A DNA stretch of 64,000 nt from Pseudomonadota bacterium (GTDB taxonomy: Bacteria > Desulfobacterota > Desulfobulbia > Desulfobulbales > JAHJIY01): positions 1-64,000 of the forward strand of contig JAHJIY010000067.1 in NCBI GenBank assembly GCA_018823175.1, written 5' to 3'. The position numbers were made by a program, and so were the translations under genes. Position 1 is the stretch's first letter, and each line of letters begins with the position of its first letter. The notes below the pieces were generated by a model. The model had not been told where the DNA came from. It searched no databases and saw only the letters and a program-made list of their open reading frames with translations. Shown piece after piece: positions 1 through 9,404 of the stretch.

Positions 1-32
1 ATAGATATTCACCCGCCGCCCAACGGGGCGCC

Positions 33-121
33 CGAGAGCGGCGCATCTGCTGTGTTGACAACTCGTTGATATACCCAAGTATTATCAACATCGTCGTCGC
101 CTTGCATCTACGCCGCTCTCG
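33..121. repeat. 89-bp REP/MITE-like nested inverted repeat
   Basis: Outer arms CGAGAGCGGCG (33-43) and CGCCGCTCTCG (111-121) are perfect inverted repeats; the inner part contains GTTGATA...TATCAAC. Confidence 0.7.
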
Positions 122-162
122 AACGCTCACGGATTCAGGATACTTGAAGAGGAGAATGGTCC

Positions 163-1005
163 ATGCGAAAATTATGCGTTTTGATTTCCCTGTTTTTATT
201 CGTTGCCTGTAGCCCGACAATTTATATTGAGGGAGATCGAGGTAATGATGGACATGACGATCATGAACATAAATTTACCCAGCATTACAAACAAAGCCTT
301 TTTAAAATAAGTGATCACGGTCTTTTCAGTTTGGAAGTTGTAGTTAAAGGCGGGGAATGGCAGGTCGGTTCCAATGTCGTTGATCTAATTATCCACGACC
401 AGGGGGATCGTGATCTGACCGGAGCTGAGGTTACTGTAACGCCATGGATGCCTTTGCATGGACATGGAGTGTCTTCTCCACCGAAAATCATGGAGAGGGG
501 AGGTGGTCTTTACAGTCTGAACGATCTCAATCTTACCATGTCCGGTCCCTGGGAATTAAGGGTTGGGGTCAAGAGCGGCCGGCAGGTAGATACGGCGGTT
601 TTTATTGTGGCTGCCGGGATGAATGGGCAGGATCATCGGCATCAGTTTATTGAGCAGCCGGCTGATCTGGATTTTTCGACCACCCTTCTTTCCGAAAATG
701 GAAATTTCATTGTTTCTTACATCAGTGACCTGGGTGAGATTCCTCTTAATAAAATACATTCCTGGCAGTTAAGGGTTGAGAGCAAAGATGGGGTTCCGGT
801 TTCCGGCGCGGTTATTAAGGTTGAGGGGTTGATGCCGGAACACGGGCATGGTTTCCCGACCAATCCGATAGTGAGTGCTGAGTTGGAAAGCAGCTCATAT
901 CTGGTCGAGGGGTTGCGATTTAATATGCCGGGCTGGTGGAACATTACTTTTGAGATCAAGGCAGGAGATACGGTCGATTCCGTAAAGTTTAATCTGAGGC
1001 TTTAA
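163..1005 (+). CDS. Secreted lipoprotein with two YtkA-like domains, His-rich
   Basis: Lipobox-like LFLFVAC; two repeated blocks with MPLHGHG / MPEHGHG and downstream L...MPGWW/MSGPWELR; His-rich linkers. Confidence 0.7.
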   Translation: MRKLCVLISLFLFVACSPTIYIEGDRGNDGHDDHEHKFTQHYKQSLFKISDHGLFSLEVVVKGGEWQVGSNVVDLIIHDQGDRDLTGAEVTVTPWMPLHGHGVSSPPKIMERGGGLYSLNDLNLTMSGPWELRVGVKSGRQVDTAVFIVAAGMNGQDHRHQFIEQPADLDFSTTLLSENGNFIVSYISDLGEIPLNKIHSWQLRVESKDGVPVSGAVIKVEGLMPEHGHGFPTNPIVSAELESSSYLVEGLRFNMPGWWNITFEIKAGDTVDSVKFNLRL

Positions 1006-1007
1006 GG

Positions 1008-2258
1008 ATGTTGATTAGAAGCGGTCTTGTCCTTTGCCTTTTATTAACGATTTTTGTATTCGCCTCTCAGGCTTGGTCAGCTCATCCCCATGATGTGCAT
1101 GATTGGAGTGAGCAAGAGAGGCAAATTCTCCGATCTTTAAGTCTGGAGACACTTGGCTCTCTGCCGGTTGATCCATCAAATGCCTATTCTGCTGATCAGC
1201 GCGCGGTCAATTTAGGGAAGAAAATATTTTTCGATGTAAAGTTCAGTGGTAATAACAAGGTGTCATGTGCGACCTGCCACCGGGAAGACATGGATTTTAC
1301 TGATGACCTGTCACGGGCACACGGAATGGGAACAACTCGACGGCGTTCGATGCCTCTGGCCGGTCTGGCTTATAGTTCATGGTTTTTTTGGGACGGAAGG
1401 AAAGACAGTCTCTGGTCACAGGCCCTTGGGCCGATCGAAAGCCCGCTTGAGCATGGCATCAGTCGGACACTTGCCGCCAGACTGATTCTTGATAACTATC
1501 AGGATGAGTATGAAGCTATTTTTGGTCCCTTGCCGAATTTTATTGGTTCCAAATTACCTTTTAAGGCCAGGCCAGATGCTGATAACCCGGAAATACAGGC
1601 GGCCTGGAATTCTTTGCCGGTCGACCAGCGGCAGTCAATCAATGTGATTTATGCTAATGTCGGCAAGTCAATCGCGGCTTATGTCCGTTTGATTCTGCCC
1701 GGATTGTCCCGATTTGATTATTACCTGCAGGCGGTTTCGGCAGGTGATAAAAAGGTCATGGCCGAGCTGTTCAGCCGGGACGAGGCTACGGGTCTGCATC
1801 TTTTTGTCGGTCGGGCAAAATGTATCAATTGCCATAACGGTCCCTTGCTGAGTAATTTTGATTTTCATAATGTCGGGGTGCCGCAGCCCGATGATCCGGG
1901 GCCTGACCGGGGTCGGGCCGAGGGAATTGCTGTGGTTTTGCAGGATGAGTTTAATTGTCTCGGGCAGTATAGTGATGCTGGCAAACGTGATTGCGCCGAG
2001 TTGCGGTTTATGGATAATGATCCGGCTAAATATCTCGGGGCCTTTAAAACGCCGTCCTTGCGGAATGTAGCAAGAAGACCGCCTTACATGCATGCGGGAC
2101 AATTTGTATCATTAAAAGAGGTGTTGCGTCATTATCGGAGGGTGAGACCGGGTGGGCGGATCAGCCCTGAACTGGCGCATGGCGGTTTGACCGATGAGGA
2201 TCTTATCGGGTTGGAAGCTTTTCTGGGAACCTTGAACGGGCCGATTATTTCTCCGTAA
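1008..2258 (+). CDS. Dihaem cytochrome c peroxidase / MauG-like
   Basis: Two CxxCH motifs (CATCH, CINCH), signal peptide, C-terminal FKTPSLRNVARRPPYMHAGQF typical of the CCP/MauG family; starts 2 nt after the lipoprotein stop. Confidence 0.9.
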   Translation: MLIRSGLVLCLLLTIFVFASQAWSAHPHDVHDWSEQERQILRSLSLETLGSLPVDPSNAYSADQRAVNLGKKIFFDVKFSGNNKVSCATCHREDMDFTDDLSRAHGMGTTRRRSMPLAGLAYSSWFFWDGRKDSLWSQALGPIESPLEHGISRTLAARLILDNYQDEYEAIFGPLPNFIGSKLPFKARPDADNPEIQAAWNSLPVDQRQSINVIYANVGKSIAAYVRLILPGLSRFDYYLQAVSAGDKKVMAELFSRDEATGLHLFVGRAKCINCHNGPLLSNFDFHNVGVPQPDDPGPDRGRAEGIAVVLQDEFNCLGQYSDAGKRDCAELRFMDNDPAKYLGAFKTPSLRNVARRPPYMHAGQFVSLKEVLRHYRRVRPGGRISPELAHGGLTDEDLIGLEAFLGTLNGPIISP

Positions 2259-2391
2259 ATCTTGATTCGTTCTTTTTTATTTCATGATCGTCCCGGCAGA
2301 ATTCCTTTAGCAGGTTGATCCGGTCGCCTGGAGACATACGGAAGTAGAAGGGACTTAACATCAGGATATTTACCGCTTCTTGTCTGGTCAT
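2245..2391 (-). CDS. Small protein (48 aa), MTRQEAVNILMLSPFYFRMSPGDRINLLKEFCRDDHEIKKNESRFTEK
   Basis: ATG preceded by a strong AGGAGGGA-type ribosome-binding site on the minus strand; below the ORF-track length cutoff; converges on the mauG 3' end. Confidence 0.55.
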   Translation of the reverse strand: MTRQEAVNILMLSPFYFRMSPGDRINLLKEFCRDDHEIKKNESRFTEK

Positions 2392-2594
2392 CACTCTCCC
2401 TCCTTTCTTTTCGGTGTCAGCGTGATAAATGGTCAGACTTCTTACTTTTTAAGATATTGCAAATAGCATACCTTGTTACTGGAATATTTTTATGTGGTTT
2501 TTCAGGTATTTATGAGGTGGCAGGTCTTGGGGCAAGGTCAAGATGTTGCCGTTTGCGGTTGGGGCGCGGCAAATTTTGCTCATCGGTCAGTGAT

Positions 2595-2626
2595 AATGTT
2601 TATTTTTATAAGAAAAAATAAACATT
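2595..2626. promoter_or_regulatory. Perfect AT-rich inverted repeat upstream of the prepilin gene
   Basis: AATGTTTATTTTT (2595-2607), loop ataaga, AAAAATAAACATT (2614-2626): 13-bp perfect arms. Confidence 0.5.
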
Positions 2627-2700
2627 AGAATTAACCTCCCTTTGTGCTATCATATTATAAAGATTATTGAAAATCTGTTATTCAAATAAGGAGGTAGGGT

Positions 2701-3099
2701 ATGGTTGGCAACGAAAAGGGTTTTACATTGATTGAGTTGATTATAGTAATCGTTATTTTGGGGATACTCGCGGTTGTCGCTTTACCGAGATATCAGGATC
2801 TGAGGACCGATGCCGCTATTGCCGCCGCCGATGGGGTTTTCGGTGCGACTGAGGGGGCATGTGCGATTAATTTTGCCTCCCGTCTTGTCAGTCCGACCAG
2901 ATCGGTTCCTATTGTTAACATTGCTACTTTAATTACAGCGCTTGATGGTGGGGTTTTACCAGATGGTTGGACTTCGAGCGCGACATCTCTGATTGATCCG
3001 ACCGGTACTTATTTTATTTCTTTGGCCGCAGTTGAGCAACCGGCAACGTTAACCAGTAACCCAACCCAGAGAGCAAGGACGGCTCATTCCTGGCCGTGA
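2701..3099 (+). CDS. Type IV prepilin-like protein
   Basis: N-methylation motif KGFTLIELIIVIVILGILAVVALPRY; ggaggt ribosome-binding site just upstream. Confidence 0.9.
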   Translation: MVGNEKGFTLIELIIVIVILGILAVVALPRYQDLRTDAAIAAADGVFGATEGACAINFASRLVSPTRSVPIVNIATLITALDGGVLPDGWTSSATSLIDPTGTYFISLAAVEQPATLTSNPTQRARTAHSWP

Positions 3100-3137
3100 T
3101 CCAGACTCTTCCTGATAATATTGGATCTTGTTTTATG

Positions 3138-3178
3138 CACCGAACCTGGATAATTATTCCGGGTTCGGTGTTTTTTTT
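3138..3178 (+). terminator. Rho-independent terminator after prepilin
   Basis: CACCGAACCTGG / CCGGGTTCGGTG stem followed by T8. Confidence 0.8.
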
Positions 3179-5079
3179 GGATTGACCCCGTTTGCCGCAA
3201 GAAATTTTTTTACGGTTTGCGCCGCCTCTTTGTCCCCGCCCGCTTCCAGCATCAGATAAATCATCTGCCATGCCGCATAATTATCCGGGAATTCATCGAT
3301 AATTTCAAGATAGATATCGTAAGCCTCTTTGATCTTTTCCTGTTTCAGGTAAATTCTGGCTAACTCAAATTGTAGTTGCATAAAAGGTTCCAGTCGGGCG
3401 GGAGTAATGATGGATTTTTCTCTTTCGAGGATCTTGCTTGCCTCATCAAGGTTGTTCTCCTTTTCCGCCATTATTGCCTTCAGGAGGGCCCCCTGATATG
3501 CAACTTCTTCATGTTTAGTTATTTCTTTCGCTATTCTTCGGGCTTCACTGATCTTGTTTTGTCGGATAAATATCTTGCCGATGAAAAGATATGAATTTTT
3601 GTAACCCCCGAATTCCTTGGTCAAAGAAGTGAAGGCTTCAAGGGCGGCCGGCAGGTTGTTGGCATAGAATTGGGCAAATCCAAGATTGTAGAGCAGAACC
3701 CGGATATCTTCTGATGTTTCCTGATCCTGAAGTCCCTTTTCAATCAGGATGATCGCTTCGGCAAATCGGCCGCTGTCGATCAGGGCTGCGGCCTGGTTGT
3801 TCTGGGTGCGGACAGCTCCGCCACCTCGCTGTTCTTCCTGTTGCCAGAAATTTTGCGGCTGCTGCCATTCCACATTTCGGTTGATCGTCCAGAAGGTGAG
3901 AAGGGCCAGAACCGGCAAGAGCAGGAAGGCTGACTTTGTTATTTTAGCCGGTGGCAGGAAGCTCAAGAGGGCAAAAATCAGGAAAACGCTTGGCAGATAA
4001 AGTCGGTGGATAAATGCGAGTTCGAGGTTGACGAAGCTTGCTTCCAGGGAAATGGCCAGAAAGAAGAACAGGATGCCAAAGCTAGTGGCGGGGAATTTAT
4101 GCCTGATTTTCCAGGCCCCGATTATGGTGGCCCCGATGGCCAGAAGCCCGGCCAGAGTGGTCCACGGGGTAAGCATACCTTTGGAGACAATCGGATAATA
4201 GGTCAGATGTAACCGCTCCGGCATCGGCAGGAAATAAATCGACAAATAATGCCAGATAATCCGCCACTGGGTCATCATTCGTTCCCAGGGGCTGAAATTA
4301 CGGGTCGGGAATCTTTCCAGCCAGGCGGAGAGATCGTGGGGAATGTACTGATGTCCCATTAAAAGGATGGCGACGGCGGCGATCAGCAGTGAGGCTGACA
4401 ACCATTTGTGAATTTTTCTTGAGAGGCATAGGTATTCAACAAGAACCAGGGCCAGCGGCAGGGTGACGACTAATTCCTTACAGGCCATACCCAGCAGAAA
4501 GCATGTCACCAGTAAGGGGAAGGCTTTCTTTTTTGATATTTTATCGGTCCGCCATAAAATGAAAATGTAGAGGCCGGCCAGATAAAAAAAGGCGGCCATG
4601 GAGGTCATCCGTTGGACGATATAGGTCACGGCCTGGGTCTGGGCAGGGTTTAAGGCCCAGAGCGCGGTGGCCCAGAAAGCCAGGTCCTGGCGGCCCGCTA
4701 ATTGACTGGTCTCAGTTGGGGTCTTGCCCGTTGGACAGGGAAAGATCAGCAGCAGGTGATAGATGAGGACGGTGTTCAGCAGATGGATCAGGATGTTGAA
4801 CAGGTGGTATCCGAAAACATCAAGGCCACCGAATAGATAATTTATGCCAAATGACAGCATAGCCAGGGGGCGGCTGGCCGAGAATTTTGAGTTGAAGACC
4901 TCCGGCAATTCGCCGATGTGTTGGGGGTGGACGGCAGGATTAAGGACGATGTTTGGCAGATCGTCGAACAGAAACGGCACGTTCAGACTTGGATAGTAGG
5001 CGACCATCACGAAGGCGCAGAGAATAACGATATGGGTGGCCTGTTTGGGCAGGATGATTGTATTTATTTTTTTCAGCAT
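3154..5079 (-). CDS. Polytopic membrane protein with C-terminal TPRs, TMTC/PMT-like putative glycosyltransferase
   Basis: N-terminal YYPSLNVPFLFDDLPNIVLNP and RPLAMLSFGINYLFGGLDVFGYHLFNILIHLLN typical of TMTC-like proteins; many TM segments then TPR-like helices. Confidence 0.7.
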   Translation of the reverse strand: MLKKINTIILPKQATHIVILCAFVMVAYYPSLNVPFLFDDLPNIVLNPAVHPQHIGELPEVFNSKFSASRPLAMLSFGINYLFGGLDVFGYHLFNILIHLLNTVLIYHLLLIFPCPTGKTPTETSQLAGRQDLAFWATALWALNPAQTQAVTYIVQRMTSMAAFFYLAGLYIFILWRTDKISKKKAFPLLVTCFLLGMACKELVVTLPLALVLVEYLCLSRKIHKWLSASLLIAAVAILLMGHQYIPHDLSAWLERFPTRNFSPWERMMTQWRIIWHYLSIYFLPMPERLHLTYYPIVSKGMLTPWTTLAGLLAIGATIIGAWKIRHKFPATSFGILFFFLAISLEASFVNLELAFIHRLYLPSVFLIFALLSFLPPAKITKSAFLLLPVLALLTFWTINRNVEWQQPQNFWQQEEQRGGGAVRTQNNQAAALIDSGRFAEAIILIEKGLQDQETSEDIRVLLYNLGFAQFYANNLPAALEAFTSLTKEFGGYKNSYLFIGKIFIRQNKISEARRIAKEITKHEEVAYQGALLKAIMAEKENNLDEASKILEREKSIITPARLEPFMQLQFELARIYLKQEKIKEAYDIYLEIIDEFPDNYAAWQMIYLMLEAGGDKEAAQTVKKFLAANGVNPKKTPNPE

Positions 5080-5297
5080 GTTTGGGAATTTTTTTAGATA
5101 TAAAAAACTTGAGAGTGAGCTCTTCTGATAAGTTGTTTATTTGCTTTGCCTGGTCAAGCAATTTTCGTCATGACTAATTAATTGTCAGCGCCAACGCCGT
5201 GAAGCAAACTTGGCTTATCGAAATTATGAGGTTGAAGTTGGGGCTGTTTTCTATCTTTCTCAATTAAATACTGTTGAAGTAAACTGATTGTATTTAG

Positions 5298-5328
5298 ATT
5301 GCTTTAGTCGCCAAGGCTCCTTCGCAAT
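5298..5328. repeat. REP-like palindromic fragment
   Basis: ATTGCTTTAGTCGCCAAGGCTCCTTCGCAAT, imperfect palindrome resembling common extragenic REP sequences. Confidence 0.35.
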
Positions 5329-5402
5329 GATAAAAAAAGCAAGGGTTGTCTTCGTGTCCTGTTGGTTGAAGAGTGTTTTCAACAGACTTATCCCCTAACC
5401 GG

Positions 5403-6638
5403 TCATCCCCGCATTACAGACATCATATTCCACATCGGCAGGAAGATAGCCAGGGCGATAAAGGCGACCAGCACTCCCAGGAATAAAAGCAGGATCGGTT
5501 CAATCAGGGTAGAGAGGTTTTTGATAATGTACTCGGTCTCGACGTCGTAATAGTCGGCGACTTTTTCCATCATGGTCTCAAGTTGCCCTGATTCTTCACC
5601 GACCGCGATCATCTGTACCACCATGGCCGGGAAGATCGGGTGCCTGGACATGGCGCTTTGCAGGTCGGTGCCTTTCTCAACTTCGGCGGAAATTCTTTCC
5701 AGGGCCTTGTATAAAACAAGGTTGCTCAGGGCCGATGAAGACAGATTTATCGTTTTAATGATGTCGATGCCGCTTTTAGTCAATACCGAAAATACCCGGC
5801 AGAAGCGTGACATGAAGATTTTTACGGCCAGGTCACCGAAGATCGGAGTTTTTAACAATAACCTGTCTCTGAACATGATGAATTCCTCGTAGTTCAGGGC
5901 AAATCGGTAGGCCAGGATAATCAGGACAATAGCCACCATCATGATCAAAAAATATTCGGTGAAGATGTGGCTGGTGGTTATAAGAATACGGGTCGGCAGG
6001 GGTAGGGCAACTTTTGAGCTTGCAAAAAGCTTGACGAATTTAGGGACCACAAAGGTCATCAAGAATAAAATGGCGCTGAACATGGCGCCGACGACAATTT
6101 TTGGATATCTGGTTGCCGATTTTATCTTTTCTTTGACCTCCTTTTCGTTCTCATAAAGTACCGCCAGGTATTCAAAGGAGTTGTCCAGATTACCTGATTC
6201 CTCGCCGATCAGGACGACATTACGGAAAAGTTGGCTGAATACTTTGGGGTACAGGGCGAATGAATCGCTTAAATTGGCGCCACTTTCGATGCTGGCCGCC
6301 ACCTCAATAATGATTTGGCGAAGGACCGGATTGCGGACCTGCAGGGCCATGATTTCCAGGGCCTTGAGGATGGAGACCCCGGCGCTTAGCATGGTGGCGA
6401 TTTGTCGACAAAAGAGGATTAGATCCTCCAGGTTGACTCCCTTGAGCTTTTCGATGAAGCTGATTGGCCGGGCTTGTCCGTCTCCTGATTGGTCCGTTTT
6501 TGAGTCGATCTCGATATTGATCGGGGTCTGGCCGTTTTTAAGCAGCCACTTCTCCACTTCGGAGATGATTTCAGCCGTGTATTTGCCCGAACTTATCTTG
6601 CCGGAATGATCTATGGCCTCGTATTGGAATACCGGCAT
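5403..6638 (-). CDS. mshG: MSHA/type IV pilus inner-membrane protein (GspF/PilC family, MshG)
   Basis: Two GspF domains (FCRQIATMLSAGVSILKAL; FCRVFSVLTKSGIDI), GEESGxL motifs. Confidence 0.85.
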   Translation of the reverse strand: MPVFQYEAIDHSGKISSGKYTAEIISEVEKWLLKNGQTPINIEIDSKTDQSGDGQARPISFIEKLKGVNLEDLILFCRQIATMLSAGVSILKALEIMALQVRNPVLRQIIIEVAASIESGANLSDSFALYPKVFSQLFRNVVLIGEESGNLDNSFEYLAVLYENEKEVKEKIKSATRYPKIVVGAMFSAILFLMTFVVPKFVKLFASSKVALPLPTRILITTSHIFTEYFLIMMVAIVLIILAYRFALNYEEFIMFRDRLLLKTPIFGDLAVKIFMSRFCRVFSVLTKSGIDIIKTINLSSSALSNLVLYKALERISAEVEKGTDLQSAMSRHPIFPAMVVQMIAVGEESGQLETMMEKVADYYDVETEYIIKNLSTLIEPILLLFLGVLVAFIALAIFLPMWNMMSVMRG

Positions 6639-6641
6639 GGT

Positions 6642-8276
6642 CTATTCTTTGCTCTCCATGGTTACTCTCAAGATCTCATCCAGAGAAGTCATCCCTGCCA
6701 GCACTTTTTCAAGTCCCGCTTGTCTGAGGGAAACCATCCCTTCGGATATTGCCTGGCGATAAAGTTCATGGCTGGAGGCCCGGGTCATAATTAATTCTTC
6801 GATTTCCTTGGAGATCGGCAAGATCTCATAAATGGCGATTCGACCCTTAAACCCGGTGGCATCGCATTTATTACATCCAGGACTGCGGTAGATCGTGAGC
6901 TCAGAATCGAATTCAAGTCCCATGTCCTGTTGGAGTGCGGCCGGCGGCTTAAACGGTTTTTTGCATGAGGTGCATAATACTCTGACCAGCCGTTGGGCCA
7001 CGACCATACCGAGGGCGGAGGCGATCAGAAATGGCGGGATTCCCATGTCGATCAGTCTGGTGATCGCGCCGCAGGCATCGTTGGTGTGCAGGGTCGACAA
7101 AACCAGATGGCCGGTAAGGGCTGATTGGATGGCGATTTCGGCGGTTTCCACGTCACGAATTTCACCGATCATTACCACATCCGGGTCCTGCCGGAGGATT
7201 GAGCGCAGGGCGGAGGCGAAGGTCAAGTCTGCCTTGGGATTGACCTGGACTTGATTGATCCCTTCCAGTTCGTATTCAACCGGGTCCTCGACCGTGACTA
7301 TATTCATGTCGATCGAATTTATGTAATTGAGCGAACCATAGAGGGTCGTCGTCTTGCCGCTGCCGGTTGGGCCGGTAACCAGCAGGATTTCATGGGGGTG
7401 GTGCAGGTGTTCCTCAAAGAATTTCTGCTGGATCGTATTAAATCCCAGGTCCTTGAGGCTGATTTTGATTTTTGATTTGTCAAGCAGGCGCATGACTATC
7501 TTTTCACCGTGGTTTAAGGGCAGGGTGGAAACCCGGATATCGAAGTTGCGCCCGGAAATAGGGATCTCAAAGCGACCGTCCTGGGGTTTTCGCCTTTCGC
7601 CGATATCCTGCTGGGAGATGATTTTGATCCGGGAAATGATACTGGGATGCATCTCAATTGGATATTCCTTGCCGACCTTCAACATCCCGTCCACCCGGAA
7701 TCTGGCCCTTAATTTTTTGCCGGCCGGCTCGATGTGAATATCACTTGCCCCTTCCCGCACGGCCTTGAGGAGTAACTCGTTGACCGCAGTTACCGCCGCT
7801 GAGTCTTCTGCATTTTCTTCTAAAGAGACCGGTGATGCATGGGCTGAATAAAACCGGTCAATGGCCGAGACGATCCTTGATTCCACCGCGACACAGGTCA
7901 CCATTTTTTCTTTGAGATGGCGGCTCACCTCGTCAATGGCGAAGATGTTAAGCGGGTCGGCAAAAGCGATCAGGATCTCGCCGGGTTTTTTGCCCAGAGC
8001 GATCAGCTTGTGTTTACGGGCCATAAGTTCCGGAATAACGGCGACCACTTCCGGGTCAATAATTATTTTTTCAAAATCAACAAATGGCAGCCCTAATTGT
8101 TTAGCCAGGGTGGTGGCCACCGCCAGCTCATTAACAAAACCAAGTTCCTGCAGGGCCTGGCCAAGTTTTACTTCCTTGTCGTGGCCATAGGAGAGGGCCT
8201 GGGTAAGTTGGGTTGGGGAAATCAAGCCGCCATCCACCAGGATGTCGCCGAATCTTTTTTTTGTCTGAATCGCCAT
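6642..8276 (-). CDS. mshE: MSHA/type IV pilus assembly ATPase (GspE/PilB family, MshE)
   Basis: Walker A GPTGSGKTTTLY, Walker B ILRQDPDVVMIGEIRD, LSTLHTNDA, CxxC zinc region. Confidence 0.9.
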   Translation of the reverse strand: MAIQTKKRFGDILVDGGLISPTQLTQALSYGHDKEVKLGQALQELGFVNELAVATTLAKQLGLPFVDFEKIIIDPEVVAVIPELMARKHKLIALGKKPGEILIAFADPLNIFAIDEVSRHLKEKMVTCVAVESRIVSAIDRFYSAHASPVSLEENAEDSAAVTAVNELLLKAVREGASDIHIEPAGKKLRARFRVDGMLKVGKEYPIEMHPSIISRIKIISQQDIGERRKPQDGRFEIPISGRNFDIRVSTLPLNHGEKIVMRLLDKSKIKISLKDLGFNTIQQKFFEEHLHHPHEILLVTGPTGSGKTTTLYGSLNYINSIDMNIVTVEDPVEYELEGINQVQVNPKADLTFASALRSILRQDPDVVMIGEIRDVETAEIAIQSALTGHLVLSTLHTNDACGAITRLIDMGIPPFLIASALGMVVAQRLVRVLCTSCKKPFKPPAALQQDMGLEFDSELTIYRSPGCNKCDATGFKGRIAIYEILPISKEIEELIMTRASSHELYRQAISEGMVSLRQAGLEKVLAGMTSLDEILRVTMESKE

Positions 8277-8315
8277 TATGCAATCTCGAGTTTTTACTGT
8301 TTTATGAAGATAATT

Positions 8316-9230
8316 TTAATCGACCTGTCTTAACAGGATGACGGAAGCGAGCAGGACAAAAAACGCCGTTACTGTAAATAACCAACCGGGCAGGGGAAAC
8401 CAGTCCGGCAAAACTCTTCTGGTCAGATGCAGGGACGCCGCCGCTTCCTTGATAACCTTGTGATCGATAGCCTGTTGTCTGGCGTAGGCGATCAGCAGAG
8501 AGCGGCTCATTACCTTGTTGATCAGCCTCGGGAAACCTTTGGTATAACGCCAGAGCAGTTTGCGCGATTGCTTGGATAATCTTATATCCCCCCTTCCGGC
8601 CCGGTTCAGTCGAAAGTGGACATAAAGAGATATCTCCTTTTCTTCCAAGGGGTTCAGGGTTTCCATGATGGTTACGCGTTGTAATAACTGACGTAGATGG
8701 GGCCGACTGATATTCTTTTTTAACTCCGGTTGCCCGACCAGGATGATCTGCAGCCATTTGTGCTTGTCCGATTCAAAGTTGGAAAGGAGACGAAGTTGTT
8801 CAATACTTTCATCCGGTAGATTCTGGGCCTCATCGACGATAATCAGCAGACGTTTGCCGGTCGCTGCCAGTTTGGCCAGATAATCGTTGAGTAGTCGGAT
8901 GAGCTGGTCGAGACTCTGCCGGTTATCGGCCTTGTCCTCCAGACCGATATCGTAGAGGATGGCCATGACCAGTTGTTTTGGTGTGAGCTGTGGAGAAACG
9001 AGGAGCGCGGTTTCAAACTGGCGGCCGATGTCACTCATCAGCATACGCAGCAGTATGGTTTTGCCGGTTCCGACCTCGCCGGTCACGATAATAAAGCCAT
9101 CACCCTGGTCCAGGCCGAAGCGCAGGGCATTGCCCAGAGCGGTATGGTTGGCCGCCGGGAAAAAGAAGTCCCGGTCCGGAGTGAGCCGGAAAGGGTCATC
9201 ATTGAGGCTGAAGAAAGAAAGATGGTTCAT
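8316..9230 (-). CDS. mshM: AAA ATPase, ExeA/MshM-like
   Basis: F.L..DPFRLTPD..FF, Walker A GEVGTGKTILLR, Walker B LLIIVDEAQNL. Confidence 0.8.
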   Translation of the reverse strand: MNHLSFFSLNDDPFRLTPDRDFFFPAANHTALGNALRFGLDQGDGFIIVTGEVGTGKTILLRMLMSDIGRQFETALLVSPQLTPKQLVMAILYDIGLEDKADNRQSLDQLIRLLNDYLAKLAATGKRLLIIVDEAQNLPDESIEQLRLLSNFESDKHKWLQIILVGQPELKKNISRPHLRQLLQRVTIMETLNPLEEKEISLYVHFRLNRAGRGDIRLSKQSRKLLWRYTKGFPRLINKVMSRSLLIAYARQQAIDHKVIKEAAASLHLTRRVLPDWFPLPGWLFTVTAFFVLLASVILLRQVD

Positions 9231-9404
9231 TATTCAGATCATGGCCTGATTGGGTGGCTGAACAAAAAGTGTTCAGGCAAGTTCTAATAGGGTTTTATGA
9301 TTACTCTTTGTGACAAAGATTAATGAAAAAGCCTTTAGCCGTTAGCTTGTGTCTGGTTTTATATTTCTTGCGCCAATAGCTGACAGCCAAATGCCAAGAG
9401 CTAA

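Noticed and set aside
1668-2102. 144-aa minus ORF opposite the mauG-like gene
   Set aside because: Fully antisense to a CDS with clear haem motifs; no domain recognised.
3097-3099. Stop TGA of the prepilin as another Sec codon
   Set aside because: Sequence after the TGA (SRLFLIILDLVLCTEPG) runs into the terminator and lacks Cys context or a SECIS-like hairpin.
8302-8757. 151-aa minus ORF overlapping the ExeA/MshM-like gene
   Set aside because: Out-of-frame shadow in the same strand; the AAA ATPase frame has clear Walker motifs.
9258-9276. CTGAACA-aaaag-TGTTCAG hairpin between mshL and mshM as a regulatory site
   Set aside because: Short 7-bp arms, no conservation information and no matching operator consensus; insufficient evidence.
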